Under the pieces are notes generated by a model. That model was not told the DNA's origin and did no database searches. It worked only from the letters and a program-made list of their open reading frames with translations. Positions 54,433-62,959 of a stretch of 64,000 nucleotides of DNA are shown piece by piece (position 1 is the stretch's first letter; the number at the start of each line of letters is the position of its first letter). Location of the stretch: contig NZ_JBLOOT010000015.1 of the NCBI RefSeq assembly GCF_049800675.1, forward strand, positions 1-64,000. The letters are read 5' to 3'. Source of the stretch: Cauispirillum nitrogeniifigens (GTDB lineage: Bacteria > Pseudomonadota > Alphaproteobacteria > Rhodospirillales > Rhodospirillaceae). Both the position numbers and the translations under genes were made by a program.

Positions 54433-54448
54433 TGGCACGGGTTTCGCA
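54433..54448 (+). promoter_or_regulatory. Sigma54 (-24/-12) promoter of soxAX operon
   Basis: TGGCACGGGTTTCGCA differs from the TGGCAC-N5-TTGCA consensus at one position and keeps GG-N10-GC. It ends 65 nt before the soxA GTG. Confidence 0.85.
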
Positions 54449-54512
54449 CTGATCCCGCCGTCGCCACGCCGGACCAACCGGACGGGCGCCCACGAACTAG
54501 GGAGGTAGCGTC

Positions 54513-55478
54513 GTGACGAAAATGTTCACCAAGGCGGCGGTGGTCTTCACCGCGGTGGCCACCCTGGCCGCTGGCGCCGCCACGGCCGAGGAGGTGCGCC
54601 GCGAGCACTATCCCGGCATGGACAAGGCCATTCCCCACGTGTCGGGGGACCGGAACTTCAGCAACACTTACGACAACTGGAAGGACGCCGCCGCCATCGA
54701 GCGCGCCAAGGCGGCCGGTGTGATGTCCCACGAAATGAACTTCAAGGACTTCCGCTGGCTGGAGAAGAGCATCGACGGCGAGTTCGTCCTCGACGAGGGC
54801 CGGGACCTGTTCAACCAGGCCAACGAAAGCGGGCAGTCCTGCGCCTCCTGCCACGGCACAGACGGCGAGAAGCTCAAGGGCGTCCACGTCACGTTCCCGA
54901 AGTACAGCGAGCCCATGGGCCGCGTCGTCCCGGTGGTCAAGCAGATTGAGCGCTGCGGCCAGGAGCGCATGAAGACCGAGGCATTCAACGTTCCCACGCG
55001 GGCCAACACCATGCTGGCGTACTGGATCGGCTACCTGTCCGACGGCATGGAGATCGCCCTCGACGTCGCTACGGAAGGCCCCGTCAAGGAAAGTTACGAG
55101 CGCGGCAAGGAACTGTACTTCCGCCGCGTCGGACAGTTCCACTTCGCCTGCGCGTCCTGCCACACCCCGCCGACGGTTGGCAACTATCTGCGCGGCCAGC
55201 GGCCGACCACCTTTTACGGCGATGCCACCCAGTACCCGATCTATCACTTCCCCTATGCCCTGGCCGGCGAGGATCGCGGCTACGTGTTCACGCTCCAGCA
55301 CCAGATCAAGTCCTGCCAGATGCTGTCGCGCATGCATCAGGGCGAGGAAGGCAGCCAGAGCATGACCGACATCGAAACCTTCCTCATGGCCGCCTCCAAC
55401 GGCCACGCCATGAGCATTCCGGTGTCGGAGTACAACATGAACACCGACTACCTCCGCGACGCCAGCCACCAGCAGTAG
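54513..55478 (+). CDS. soxA: Diheme cytochrome SoxA
   Basis: Predicted 321-aa periplasmic protein with a Sec signal peptide (AAVVFTAVATLAAGAATAEE). Two heme sites CASCH are at 110-114 and 213-217. Further cysteines are at 148 (IERCGQ) and 268 (KSCQMLSRMHQG), the latter matching the SoxA axial/active-site cysteine. With SoxX it attaches thiosulfate to the SoxY cysteine. GGGAGG lies 7 nt before the GTG start. First gene of a five-gene unit under a sigma54-type promoter. Confidence 0.96.
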   Translation: MTKMFTKAAVVFTAVATLAAGAATAEEVRREHYPGMDKAIPHVSGDRNFSNTYDNWKDAAAIERAKAAGVMSHEMNFKDFRWLEKSIDGEFVLDEGRDLFNQANESGQSCASCHGTDGEKLKGVHVTFPKYSEPMGRVVPVVKQIERCGQERMKTEAFNVPTRANTMLAYWIGYLSDGMEIALDVATEGPVKESYERGKELYFRRVGQFHFACASCHTPPTVGNYLRGQRPTTFYGDATQYPIYHFPYALAGEDRGYVFTLQHQIKSCQMLSRMHQGEEGSQSMTDIETFLMAASNGHAMSIPVSEYNMNTDYLRDASHQQ

Positions 55479-55491
55479 GGTGAGGACAGCC

Positions 55492-56016
55492 ATGACCGTC
55501 ATCAAGAAACTTCCCCTGGTGGCCGCGGCGCTTCTTCTGGCCGCCGCGACCGCCCCTACCCACGCCGACGCAGCCGACAAGCCCAAGAAGATCGACTATT
55601 CCAAGACCGACTGGCGCCCCGGCACCACCCCGATCCCCAACGAGCTTCTGGCCAACTTCCCCTGCCATAGCGAGGAGTTGGCCTGTAGCAAGATCCCCGC
55701 ACCGGAGGTCGAGACGGTGTCCTTCACCGGGCCGCTACAGGGCGACCCGGAGATGGGGCGCAAGATCGCCACCAACTTGCGCTGGGGCAACTGCCTGGCC
55801 TGTCACAGCCTGCCGGGCGGAGTGGCCGGCGGCAGCGTCGGCCCGGACCTGTCGGACTACGGGGCGCGGAACATGCCGCTGGACTACACGTACCAGCGCA
55901 TCTGGGACACGCGGGTGTTCAACCCCGACGCCCACATGCCCGTCTACGGCCCCAACGAGGCGCTGACGCCGGAGGAAATCCAGCACGTCATCGCCTACCT
56001 GCACACGGGCAAGTAG
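55492..56016 (+). CDS. soxX: Monoheme cytochrome SoxX
   Basis: Predicted 174-aa periplasmic protein with a signal peptide and one heme motif CLACH (101-105) in WGNCLACHSLPGGVAGGSVG. The C-terminal methionine in NPDAHMPVYGPNEALTPEEI is the likely distal ligand. It is the SoxA partner. The start is 13 nt after soxA. Confidence 0.96.
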   Translation: MTVIKKLPLVAAALLLAAATAPTHADAADKPKKIDYSKTDWRPGTTPIPNELLANFPCHSEELACSKIPAPEVETVSFTGPLQGDPEMGRKIATNLRWGNCLACHSLPGGVAGGSVGPDLSDYGARNMPLDYTYQRIWDTRVFNPDAHMPVYGPNEALTPEEIQHVIAYLHTGK

Positions 56017-56017
56017 G

Positions 56018-56521
56018 ATGGCTGGCCGCGCGGGCGGAAAGGCCCGCGGCGCCGGCCCGGCCGGATGGGGAGCCGTCCTTACGCTCCTCGCCGGCCTGCT
56101 TGTCCCGCTGGTTGCGGCGGCACCCGCCGTCGCGGCCGACACTGCGCTGTCGGCCCCGCAGCCGAGTTGGGACGAGCCCCGCCGCATCATTCTCCAACTG
56201 ACCGAGGACGACCCGGCGCGGGTCAACGGCATCCTCAACAACGCCGCCAATCTCATCAAGTTCTATGGGCAGGACACCGTGCGGGTGGCCGTGGTGACCT
56301 ACGGCGCGGGGCTGCGGGCCTTGCTGGCGGCGGAAAGCCCCGTTGCTGATCGCATCGCCAGCCTTCAGCAGTATGAGGTGGAATTCGTCGCCTGCGGCAA
56401 CACCCTGGCCGCCTTCGGCCGGCCTGAGAGCGACCTTCTGCCCGGCATGACGGTGGTCACCGCCGGCATCGCCGAGATCGTCGAACGCACGCTGGCCGGC
56501 TGGCACTACATCGTGCCGTGA
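56018..56521 (+). CDS. Exported DsrE-like protein in the sox operon
   Basis: Predicted 167-aa protein that begins 1 nt after soxX. A hydrophobic N-terminal segment (VLTLLAGLLVPLVAAAPAVA) acts as a signal peptide or anchor. The rest is a DsrE/DsrF fold: RIILQLTEDDPARVNGILNN, then VRVAVVTYGAGLRALL and a conserved cysteine in VEFVACGNTLAAFG. Cytosolic DsrE relatives carry sulfur on that cysteine. A periplasmic version next to soxAX may handle sulfur from, or for, the SoxYZ cycle. That role is inference. Confidence 0.85.
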   Translation: MAGRAGGKARGAGPAGWGAVLTLLAGLLVPLVAAAPAVAADTALSAPQPSWDEPRRIILQLTEDDPARVNGILNNAANLIKFYGQDTVRVAVVTYGAGLRALLAAESPVADRIASLQQYEVEFVACGNTLAAFGRPESDLLPGMTVVTAGIAEIVERTLAGWHYIVP

Positions 56522-56553
56522 CCAGCGTCTCGCGCCGCCCACGGAGGGAACAC

Positions 56554-57120
56554 ATGCTCAAGCGTCTGATCGTCATACTGTCGCTGTTGGTCGCGCCAGC
56601 CGCCGCAGCCGCCGCCGAACGTCCCGACGAGGGCGGGTTGCATCACGAGGCCTGGTTCGCGGCCTCCTTCCTGGTGCTGGCCGAAGACCTGGCGGATGCC
56701 GCCGCGGCGGGCAAGCGTCTGGCCCTGGTGTGGGAGCAGAAGGGCTGCCCGTACTGCAAGCAGATGCACGACGTCCACCTCGCCGATCCGGAGTTCTCCA
56801 GTTGGGTGGCCGAGCGCTTCCACGTGGTTCAGCTCGATTTTCTGGGGGACCGCATGGTGACGGACTTCGACGGCAGCGTGCTCCGGGAGAAGGATCTGGC
56901 GCAGAAATATCGGGTCACGGCCACCCCGACCATCCAGTTCCTGCCCGACGATCCCAAGGCCCTTGTGGGTGCCTCCGCCGTGCCCGACGTGGAAAGCGCC
57001 CGAATGCCCGGCCTGCTGCCGGAGCCAGCCTTCCGCGCCATGTTTCGCTATGTGTACGACAAGGCCTATGTCACCCACCCCAGCTTTCCGGCCTATCTGA
57101 AAACGCTGGCGGCGGAGTAG
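56554..57120 (+). CDS. soxW: Periplasmic thioredoxin SoxW
   Basis: Predicted 188-aa protein with a signal peptide (LIVILSLLVAPAAAAAA) and a thioredoxin active site CPYC (65-68) in LVWEQKGCPYCKQMHDVHLA, followed by cis-proline TATPTIQFL. It matches the SoxW family. The ATG at 56554 has GGAGGGA upstream. A start 36 nt earlier would overlap the preceding stop but would spoil the signal. It probably receives electrons from the adjacent SoxV to keep SoxYZ reducible. Confidence 0.9.
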   Translation: MLKRLIVILSLLVAPAAAAAAERPDEGGLHHEAWFAASFLVLAEDLADAAAAGKRLALVWEQKGCPYCKQMHDVHLADPEFSSWVAERFHVVQLDFLGDRMVTDFDGSVLREKDLAQKYRVTATPTIQFLPDDPKALVGASAVPDVESARMPGLLPEPAFRAMFRYVYDKAYVTHPSFPAYLKTLAAE

Positions 57121-57124
57121 GCGC

Positions 57125-57868
57125 ATGGCTGGCTTCGACGTCACCTTGGTCGGCGCCCTGACGGCGGGCGTCCTCACCTTCCTCAGTCCCTGCATCCTGC
57201 CCCTGGTGCCCGCCTACCTGTGCTTCATCAGCGGCATGTCGCTCGACCAGATCACCGCCTCGCGCGATGGTGCCGCCGCCAGCGGGCGCGGCGTCTTCAT
57301 GGCCGGCGTGGCCTTCGTGCTGGGTCTGTCCCTGGTGTTCGTCCTCATGGGCGCGGCGGCGACCGGGCTCGGCCAGCTCGTCGCCGCGCACAAGCGTACC
57401 CTGGCGGTCGTGGGCGGCGGCATCATCATCCTGTTCGGGCTGCATTACATGGGGGTGTTTCGCATCGGCTTCCTGAACTTTGAAAAGCGCATCCACCTTC
57501 AGAACAAGCCGGCCGGCCTCATTGGCGCGTTCCTGATCGGCTTGGCCTTCGGGTTCGGCTGGACGCCCTGCGTCGGCCCCATCCTGTCGACCATCCTGAT
57601 GATCGCCGCGACGGGCGAGGAGGGGCTGTACGGCGTCACGCTGCTGTCCACCTTCGCCGCCGGACTGGGGATCCCTTTCCTGCTCGCCGCCCTCGCGGCC
57701 GGCCCTTTCATGCGCTTCCTGAGCCGCTTCCGCCGCCACATGCGCAAGGTCGAGTTGGCCGTGGGGGCATTCCTGATCGGCACCGGCATGCTCATCATCA
57801 CCGGCGGCCTGAGCGACGTCACCGTATGGATGCTGGAAGCCTTTCCCTCGCTCGGCGGGATGAACTGA
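57125..57868 (+). CDS. soxV: CcdA-family thiol-disulfide transporter SoxV
   Basis: Predicted 247-aa inner-membrane protein with six hydrophobic segments. The two redox cysteines of CcdA proteins are present: C23 in TFLSPCILPLVPAY and C149 in GFGWTPCVGPILST. It moves reducing power from cytoplasmic thioredoxin to SoxW. Named SoxV by context. A cytochrome-c-biogenesis role is the alternative. It is the last gene of the unit and converges with moeA. Confidence 0.9.
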   Translation: MAGFDVTLVGALTAGVLTFLSPCILPLVPAYLCFISGMSLDQITASRDGAAASGRGVFMAGVAFVLGLSLVFVLMGAAATGLGQLVAAHKRTLAVVGGGIIILFGLHYMGVFRIGFLNFEKRIHLQNKPAGLIGAFLIGLAFGFGWTPCVGPILSTILMIAATGEEGLYGVTLLSTFAAGLGIPFLLAALAAGPFMRFLSRFRRHMRKVELAVGAFLIGTGMLIITGGLSDVTVWMLEAFPSLGGMN

Positions 57869-57884
57869 CGCCCCACCGGCTGCC

Positions 57885-59138
57885 CTACGGAAGCAGGTGC
57901 GAGAAGGGAATGTAGGTCACCATGTCGCCCGGATGGACCTCCCGGGGCGCCGCACCCAGATCGATCAGTCCGGTTGCGCCCGTCATGGAAGACAAGGCAC
58001 CCGAACTTTGGGTGCCGACCACCATGGTGGTCAGCGCTCCGGTGCCGTCGGGTTGGGTCCAGCCCCGGACGAACTCCCGGCGCCCGCCCTTGACGCGCAT
58101 ATGGAAGCCGGCCGGGAGAGGATACCCCACCAACGGGAGAACCGCCGCCCCGCTCAGCCGCAGCACCAGCGGCCCGCCCAGCAGCAGGAACGTCACCAGC
58201 GCCGAGACCGGATTGCCGGGAAGCCCCAGAAATACCGCGTCACGGATGCGGCCGATGGCAACGGGCTTGCCGGGCTTCAGGGCGACCCGCCAGAAGTCGA
58301 GATGGCCGAGACCCCTCACCGCCCCCTTCACATGGTCCTCCTCGCCGACCGACATGCCGCCGGAGGTCACCACCATGTCGTGGCCCGCCGCGGCATCGGC
58401 GAGCACGGTCTGAATGATGTCTGGTTCGTCGGTCACAATGCCGAAGTCGGTGACCTGGCATCCGAACCGGCGCAGGAGCGCCGCCACCGAGTGGCGGTTG
58501 CTGTCGAAGATGCAGCCGTGGGGCAGAGGCCCGCTCCCCTCGCGCAGTTCATTCCCCGTCGACAGGACCGCCACGCGCAGCCGGCGACGAACCGGCAGCC
58601 GGTCGAGGCCGAGGGCGGCGGCCATCCCGATGTGCTGGGCTTGCAGGATTGTGCCCGCCCTCAGAACGACGTCGCCGACCGCGACGTCGCCCCCCGCCGG
58701 TCGGACGTTTTCCCCTGGCCGGACCCCGTGCGGTACCACCACCGTCCCGTCACGAACCTCGCACTTCTCTTGCATCACCACCGCGTCGACGCCCGGCGGC
58801 ACCGGAGCCCCGGTGAAGATCCGCACGGCAGCGCCCGCGCCGAGCATCTCGCAACGAGCATCCCCTGCCGCGATGCGGCTTTGGACCCTGAGCACGGTGG
58901 GCCCGTCGCCGTTCAAATCGGCGCAACGGATGCCGTAGCCGTCCATAGCTGAATTGTCGAAAGCGGGGATCTGGATGCGGGAGGCCACATCGTCCGCCAA
59001 GACACGCCCAAGGGCATCCCCCAGCGTCGCGGCTTCGCTTTCGCAGAGACAGGCGAACGTCGTCTCGATCTGCTGGCGCGCCCGCTCCAGGGGCAGCAGG
59101 CCGCCGGAGGTGTAGCAATCGACAGTCATTGCGGTCAT
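57885..59138 (-). CDS. moeA: Molybdopterin molybdenumtransferase
   Basis: Predicted 417-aa protein with the MoeA layout: IQIPAFDNSAMDGYGIRCAD, RIFTGAPVPPGVDAVVMQE, VAVLSTGNELREG, VTSGGMSVGEEDHV and FLGLPGNPVSALVTFLLL. It inserts molybdenum into molybdopterin. Its ATG overlaps the stop of the kinase upstream, so it is the last gene of a regulatory operon rather than of a cofactor operon. This points to a dedicated molybdoenzyme nearby. Confidence 0.96.
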   Translation of the reverse strand: MTAMTVDCYTSGGLLPLERARQQIETTFACLCESEAATLGDALGRVLADDVASRIQIPAFDNSAMDGYGIRCADLNGDGPTVLRVQSRIAAGDARCEMLGAGAAVRIFTGAPVPPGVDAVVMQEKCEVRDGTVVVPHGVRPGENVRPAGGDVAVGDVVLRAGTILQAQHIGMAAALGLDRLPVRRRLRVAVLSTGNELREGSGPLPHGCIFDSNRHSVAALLRRFGCQVTDFGIVTDEPDIIQTVLADAAAGHDMVVTSGGMSVGEEDHVKGAVRGLGHLDFWRVALKPGKPVAIGRIRDAVFLGLPGNPVSALVTFLLLGGPLVLRLSGAAVLPLVGYPLPAGFHMRVKGGRREFVRGWTQPDGTGALTTMVVGTQSSGALSSMTGATGLIDLGAAPREVHPGDMVTYIPFSHLLP

Positions 59139-60676
59139 TTCACGTTCCCCTGAAGTTCCGTCTCCATGGCGTCGGACACCGCTCTTTCCCGCGATGCCTC
59201 CACCCCCTCCGGCAGCGGGATGCGGACTTTGAACAGGCTGCCCTTGCCGACCTCGCTCTGCACCTCGATCGCGCCGCGCAGGCTCTGGACCAGGCGGTAG
59301 ACGATCCACAGCCCGAGGCCGGTCCCCGCCCCGCCGGGCCGCTGGGTGAAGAAGGGATCGAACAGGCGCTGGGCGTTTTCTTCGGGGATGCCGACCCCCG
59401 TGTCCTCGACCGTCAGAACCATTGCGCCACCCCCGGCCTCCAGATGCGCGAGAAAGATCAGCCGGCCGCCGTCGGGCATGGCCTGGATGGCGTTCTTGAA
59501 CAGGTTGAGCAGGATCTGTTGCAGGCGGTGGCAGTTCACCTGCACGTCCGCCGGGATTTCGTTCCGCCAGACCAAGCGGATGTCCCGCCCGCCGATTTCC
59601 GCCTCCACGAGGTCGCGCAGATCCTCCAGGCATGCCGCGCTGCCCCAAGCTTCCGCGCCCTCGGCCCGCAGTTCGACCAGCAGGCTCTGCACGATGGCCT
59701 GGATGCGGAACAGGCCCTTTTCCAGCAACGGGATATAGCGCCGGGGCAGCTCCAGGTCGTCGGGGCGCGACTTCATGGTGTCAATGCAGTTCAACATGCC
59801 GGCCAGCGGATTGTTGACCTCGTGCGCGACGCCGGCCGCGATACGGCCCAGGGCGTGAATTTTTTCGCCGACCGCCAGTTCGCGCTCCAGGCGCTTCTTC
59901 TCGGCCAGTTCGCCGGCCATGGTGTTGAAGCTGTCGACCAGGGCGCCGATCTCGTCGCGGTCGCCGCGGCGCACCGGCACCACCTCGGCCAGGCGGCCGG
60001 CGCCAACGGTGGCCATGCCGCGCGACAGATCGCGCAGGGGGCGCACCATGCGCAGGGAGATGATCGTGCCAAGGACGCTTCCGGCGGCGGCCAGGGCGAA
60101 GGTCCAGCCCAGGACCGTGAGGGCGGCCGACCACACCCGCTGGGCGATCTGCGCGGCCGACAGGCGCAGCAGGACAATGCCCAGGACCTCGTCGCCCGAA
60201 CGGACGGGCACCACCGCTTCCACGAAGTCGCCATCCTCAGTCGCGCCACGCAGGATGCCGGGTTGCGAGGATCTGGCGATGCGTTCCACGTCCTCCCAGG
60301 CCCGCGTTGGATCCGCGGCGAGCGGCAGGCCGAGAGGGTGGCGCGCCGGATCGAGGTGCGCCAGAACGATGCCGGCGGGGTTGACGATAGAGCCGGTCAT
60401 CACCGGCGCCTGTGCAACCCCGTCCCGCTCCGCCGAAGCGACCGAGCGCAGGGTCTTGTAGAGGGACCACGTGTCGTGGCGCAGAACCATTTCCGGCGCC
60501 TTGATGGCGATGGAATGGCCCAGCAGCAGGGCCTTGTCCTCCAGGTCGGCGCGGAAGCGGTGCATGGCCTCGGCCACCACGGCCAGGCCGATGATGAAGG
60601 CCACGCCGGCCACCACCGCCGTGATGGTCAGCGGCAACTTGACCGTGAGGCTCCAGCCTCGTCCCAGGACCTTCAT
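59135..60676 (-). CDS. Membrane sensor histidine kinase, second module
   Basis: Predicted 513-aa NtrB-like kinase. TM1 is at about residues 14-35, a periplasmic sensor at 40-180, TM2 at about 186-208, then HAMP, the H-box GRIAAGVAHEVNNPLAGML (H285) and an ATPase with NLFKNAIQAM, DTGVGIPEE and GGAGTGLGLWIVYR. The ATG overlaps the stop of the PhnD-like gene. It is presumably paired with the adjacent binding protein and the sigma54 activator of the same operon. It is distinct from the sox-linked kinase and only broadly similar. Confidence 0.92.
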   Translation of the reverse strand: MKVLGRGWSLTVKLPLTITAVVAGVAFIIGLAVVAEAMHRFRADLEDKALLLGHSIAIKAPEMVLRHDTWSLYKTLRSVASAERDGVAQAPVMTGSIVNPAGIVLAHLDPARHPLGLPLAADPTRAWEDVERIARSSQPGILRGATEDGDFVEAVVPVRSGDEVLGIVLLRLSAAQIAQRVWSAALTVLGWTFALAAAGSVLGTIISLRMVRPLRDLSRGMATVGAGRLAEVVPVRRGDRDEIGALVDSFNTMAGELAEKKRLERELAVGEKIHALGRIAAGVAHEVNNPLAGMLNCIDTMKSRPDDLELPRRYIPLLEKGLFRIQAIVQSLLVELRAEGAEAWGSAACLEDLRDLVEAEIGGRDIRLVWRNEIPADVQVNCHRLQQILLNLFKNAIQAMPDGGRLIFLAHLEAGGGAMVLTVEDTGVGIPEENAQRLFDPFFTQRPGGAGTGLGLWIVYRLVQSLRGAIEVQSEVGKGSLFKVRIPLPEGVEASRERAVSDAMETELQGNVK

Positions 60677-61584
60677 GGCACGAAGGTCCGCCACGCGGGA
60701 TTGGACAGGCGCGTCGCCATCTGCGTGATGCCGTCATACAGGTCGGGCGGGTGCGCGGCAAAACGGTCGAGATCGAGGGCGGCGAGGAGGTCGCGGCCCT
60801 CGTCATCGCCGTGCATGCCGAGCAGAGCGTCGGTCATGCCTGCCGTCAGGAAGCCATCGCCCGAGCGCCGGGCCACGACGGGCGGGAAGCCGAAGAGTTC
60901 CGACCGCTCCACCACCCTTGTCCGTTCGGCCAGCGCCGGGTTGGACCGTTGCAGATGCTCCCAGACGTAGGAGTCCACGGCACCGCCATCCGCCACCCGC
61001 TCGGCCACCGCTTCCACCGTTTCAGCGTGGTCGAAGGTGAAGAAGGTCTGCCGGAAGAAGGCCTCCGGCGCATCTGTCACACTGGAGAGCATCTCGCGCG
61101 GGGCGAGGTATCCAGAGTTGGAATCGGGGTCGGAGAAGGCAAAGACCTTGTCCCGCAGACCGGCCAGGGACTGATGAGGACTGTCGCGGTGGACAATGAC
61201 GTAGGAGCGGTACAGCGGCTCCCCCCGGTACTCAGGCACCGCGACCAGGGTGACGTAGCCGGCCTCGCGGGCGCGGACAAAGGGAAAGCCGCAGATCCAG
61301 GCGAAGTCCACCTCGCCGCTTTCCAGAAGCTGCATGACCTCGCGGTAGGATCGGCGCTGCACGAATTCCACCGGACGACGCAAGCGCTGGCGCAGGTAGC
61401 CGCCCCACTCCCGGAAAAATGCGAGGTTCTCGCGCACCACCACGCCGGTCAGCCCGAACCGCACCGGCCATTCCAGGCCCGCACCCAACGCCGGAGCGGC
61501 GAGGCAGAGCCCGCCCAGGGCACCGGCATGGGCCAGGAAGGCCCGCCTGGTCGGGCGGGCGGGGCGATCAGCGGCTGATGTCAT
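60673..61584 (-). CDS. PhnD-like periplasmic binding protein, second module
   Basis: Predicted 303-aa protein with a twin-arginine signal (PTRRAFLAHAGALGG). The mature part is PhnD-like: RRPVEFVQRRSYREVMQLLE, SGEVDFAWICGFPFVR, FAFSDPDSNSGYLAPREML. No ABC permease or ATPase is present. The gene is sandwiched between a sigma54 activator (17-nt overlap) and a kinase (ATGA overlap), as in arsenite-sensing AioX-AioS-AioR. A role as a ligand receptor for the kinase is therefore likely. The ligand cannot be told from sequence. Confidence 0.88.
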   Translation of the reverse strand: MTSAADRPARPTRRAFLAHAGALGGLCLAAPALGAGLEWPVRFGLTGVVVRENLAFFREWGGYLRQRLRRPVEFVQRRSYREVMQLLESGEVDFAWICGFPFVRAREAGYVTLVAVPEYRGEPLYRSYVIVHRDSPHQSLAGLRDKVFAFSDPDSNSGYLAPREMLSSVTDAPEAFFRQTFFTFDHAETVEAVAERVADGGAVDSYVWEHLQRSNPALAERTRVVERSELFGFPPVVARRSGDGFLTAGMTDALLGMHGDDEGRDLLAALDLDRFAAHPPDLYDGITQMATRLSNPAWRTFVP

Positions 61585-62959
61585 AACGGCGCATCTTCTC
61601 CCACAGGTTTTTGCGCGAAATGCCCAGCGCGGCGGCAGTCTCGCTCATGTGCCATTGGTGGCGCTGCAACGCCTGCTGGATGAGCTTCTTCTCGGTCTGC
61701 TCCACAGCCTCCTTCAGCGGGACGGTGCCCTCGTCGCCTTCGGCAAGCCCGGACGGCATTGCCTCGCCGCCGCGCAGATCCTTTTCGCGGATGACCGGAC
61801 CGTCGCACAGCACGACCGCGCGCTCGATGATGTTCTTCAACTCACGGACGTTGCCCGGAAAGGCATGGGCCAGGAGCAGACCCTCGGCGGCATGGTCCAT
61901 TCCGGCGACGGCCTTCTGTTGAGCACGGGACACCTCGGCGATGAACTGGCGGGCCAGATAGGTCACGTCCTCGGGCCGTTCGCGCAGGGGAGGTACGGCA
62001 ATCTGGATGACGTTGAGGCGCCAGAACAGATCCTGGCGGAACCGGCCGTCCTGCATCGCTTGCGGAAGGTCCACCTGGGTGGCGGCGAGGATGCGGACGT
62101 CCAGGGCGATGGTCTGCTCGCCCCCCAGACGCTCCAGGCTCCGCTCCTGAAGGACACGCAGCAGCTTGACCTGCGTCTCCGGTGGCACCTCGGCGATCTC
62201 GTCGAGCAACAGCGTGCCGCCCTGGGCCTGTTCGATACGGCCGATGCGCTGGCGGTGCGCCCCCGTAAAGGCGCCCTTCTCATGACCGAACAATTCGGCC
62301 TCCACCAGGGTGGCCGGCAGCGCCGCGCAGTTGACCTTGATGAAAGGCCCCTTGGCCCGCGTACTGTTGAGGTGGATGAGGTTGGCGACGACCTCCTTGC
62401 CGACGCCCGACTCTCCGGTGATCAGGACCGAGCTGTCGACCTCGCCCAGGCGGTGAACCAGTTGCTCGATGCGGCGCATGGCCGGGCTCCGCCCGAGGAC
62501 GCCGCTGCCGGCCAGGAATTCCTTGCCCTGGGCATCAACCAGGCGTGCCGCCCGCCGCTCGGCCCGAACCTGTTCCAGCGCCCGCCGGATCTGGGCAACG
62601 AAGGCGTCCATGGCGAAGGGCTTGATGAGGTAGTCCATCGCGCCCTGCTTGACCGCCCCCACGGCCTCCTGAACGGAGCCAAAGGCGGTCATCAGGATGA
62701 CGGGCATGCGCGGGGCGCGCTGGATCACCTCGCCGAACAGGTCGATGCCCGACCCGTCGGGCAGGCGGATGTCGCTCACCACCACGTCGGCCGCGCCGCT
62801 GGCCAGCAACTGGCGCGCCGCGGCGATGGAGGCCACGCTCATGGCCGGGATGCCTTCGATGTTCAGGCGATCCTCCAGGGACAGGCGCATGAGGTCGTCG
62901 TCCTCGACGACGAGGACCATCGGCTGGTCACTGGCGACCGGGCCCGCATGCACCGTCAT
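61568..62959 (-). CDS. NtrC-type sigma54-dependent response regulator, second module
   Basis: Predicted 463-aa protein. The receiver has D63 in VVVSDIRLPDGSG. The AAA+ domain has Walker A GESGVGKE (182-189), GAFTGA (229-234) and GGTLLLDEIAEVPP. The C-terminal Fis-type helix-turn-helix is HMSETAAALGISRKNLWEKM. The ATG at 62959 has AAGGGAG upstream and overlaps the stop of the cytochrome gene. No -24/-12 promoter is seen inside this operon, so its targets may lie beyond the right edge. Confidence 0.94.
   Translation of the reverse strand: MTVHAGPVASDQPMVLVVEDDDLMRLSLEDRLNIEGIPAMSVASIAAARQLLASGAADVVVSDIRLPDGSGIDLFGEVIQRAPRMPVILMTAFGSVQEAVGAVKQGAMDYLIKPFAMDAFVAQIRRALEQVRAERRAARLVDAQGKEFLAGSGVLGRSPAMRRIEQLVHRLGEVDSSVLITGESGVGKEVVANLIHLNSTRAKGPFIKVNCAALPATLVEAELFGHEKGAFTGAHRQRIGRIEQAQGGTLLLDEIAEVPPETQVKLLRVLQERSLERLGGEQTIALDVRILAATQVDLPQAMQDGRFRQDLFWRLNVIQIAVPPLRERPEDVTYLARQFIAEVSRAQQKAVAGMDHAAEGLLLAHAFPGNVRELKNIIERAVVLCDGPVIREKDLRGGEAMPSGLAEGDEGTVPLKEAVEQTEKKLIQQALQRHQWHMSETAAALGISRKNLWEKMRRYDISR

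Noticed and set aside
60673..62959. Direct naming of the right-hand sensor genes as aioX, aioS and aioR
   Set aside because: Layout is similar, but similar sets control other functions. No arsenite oxidase genes are visible and the chaperone does not fit the aio operon.
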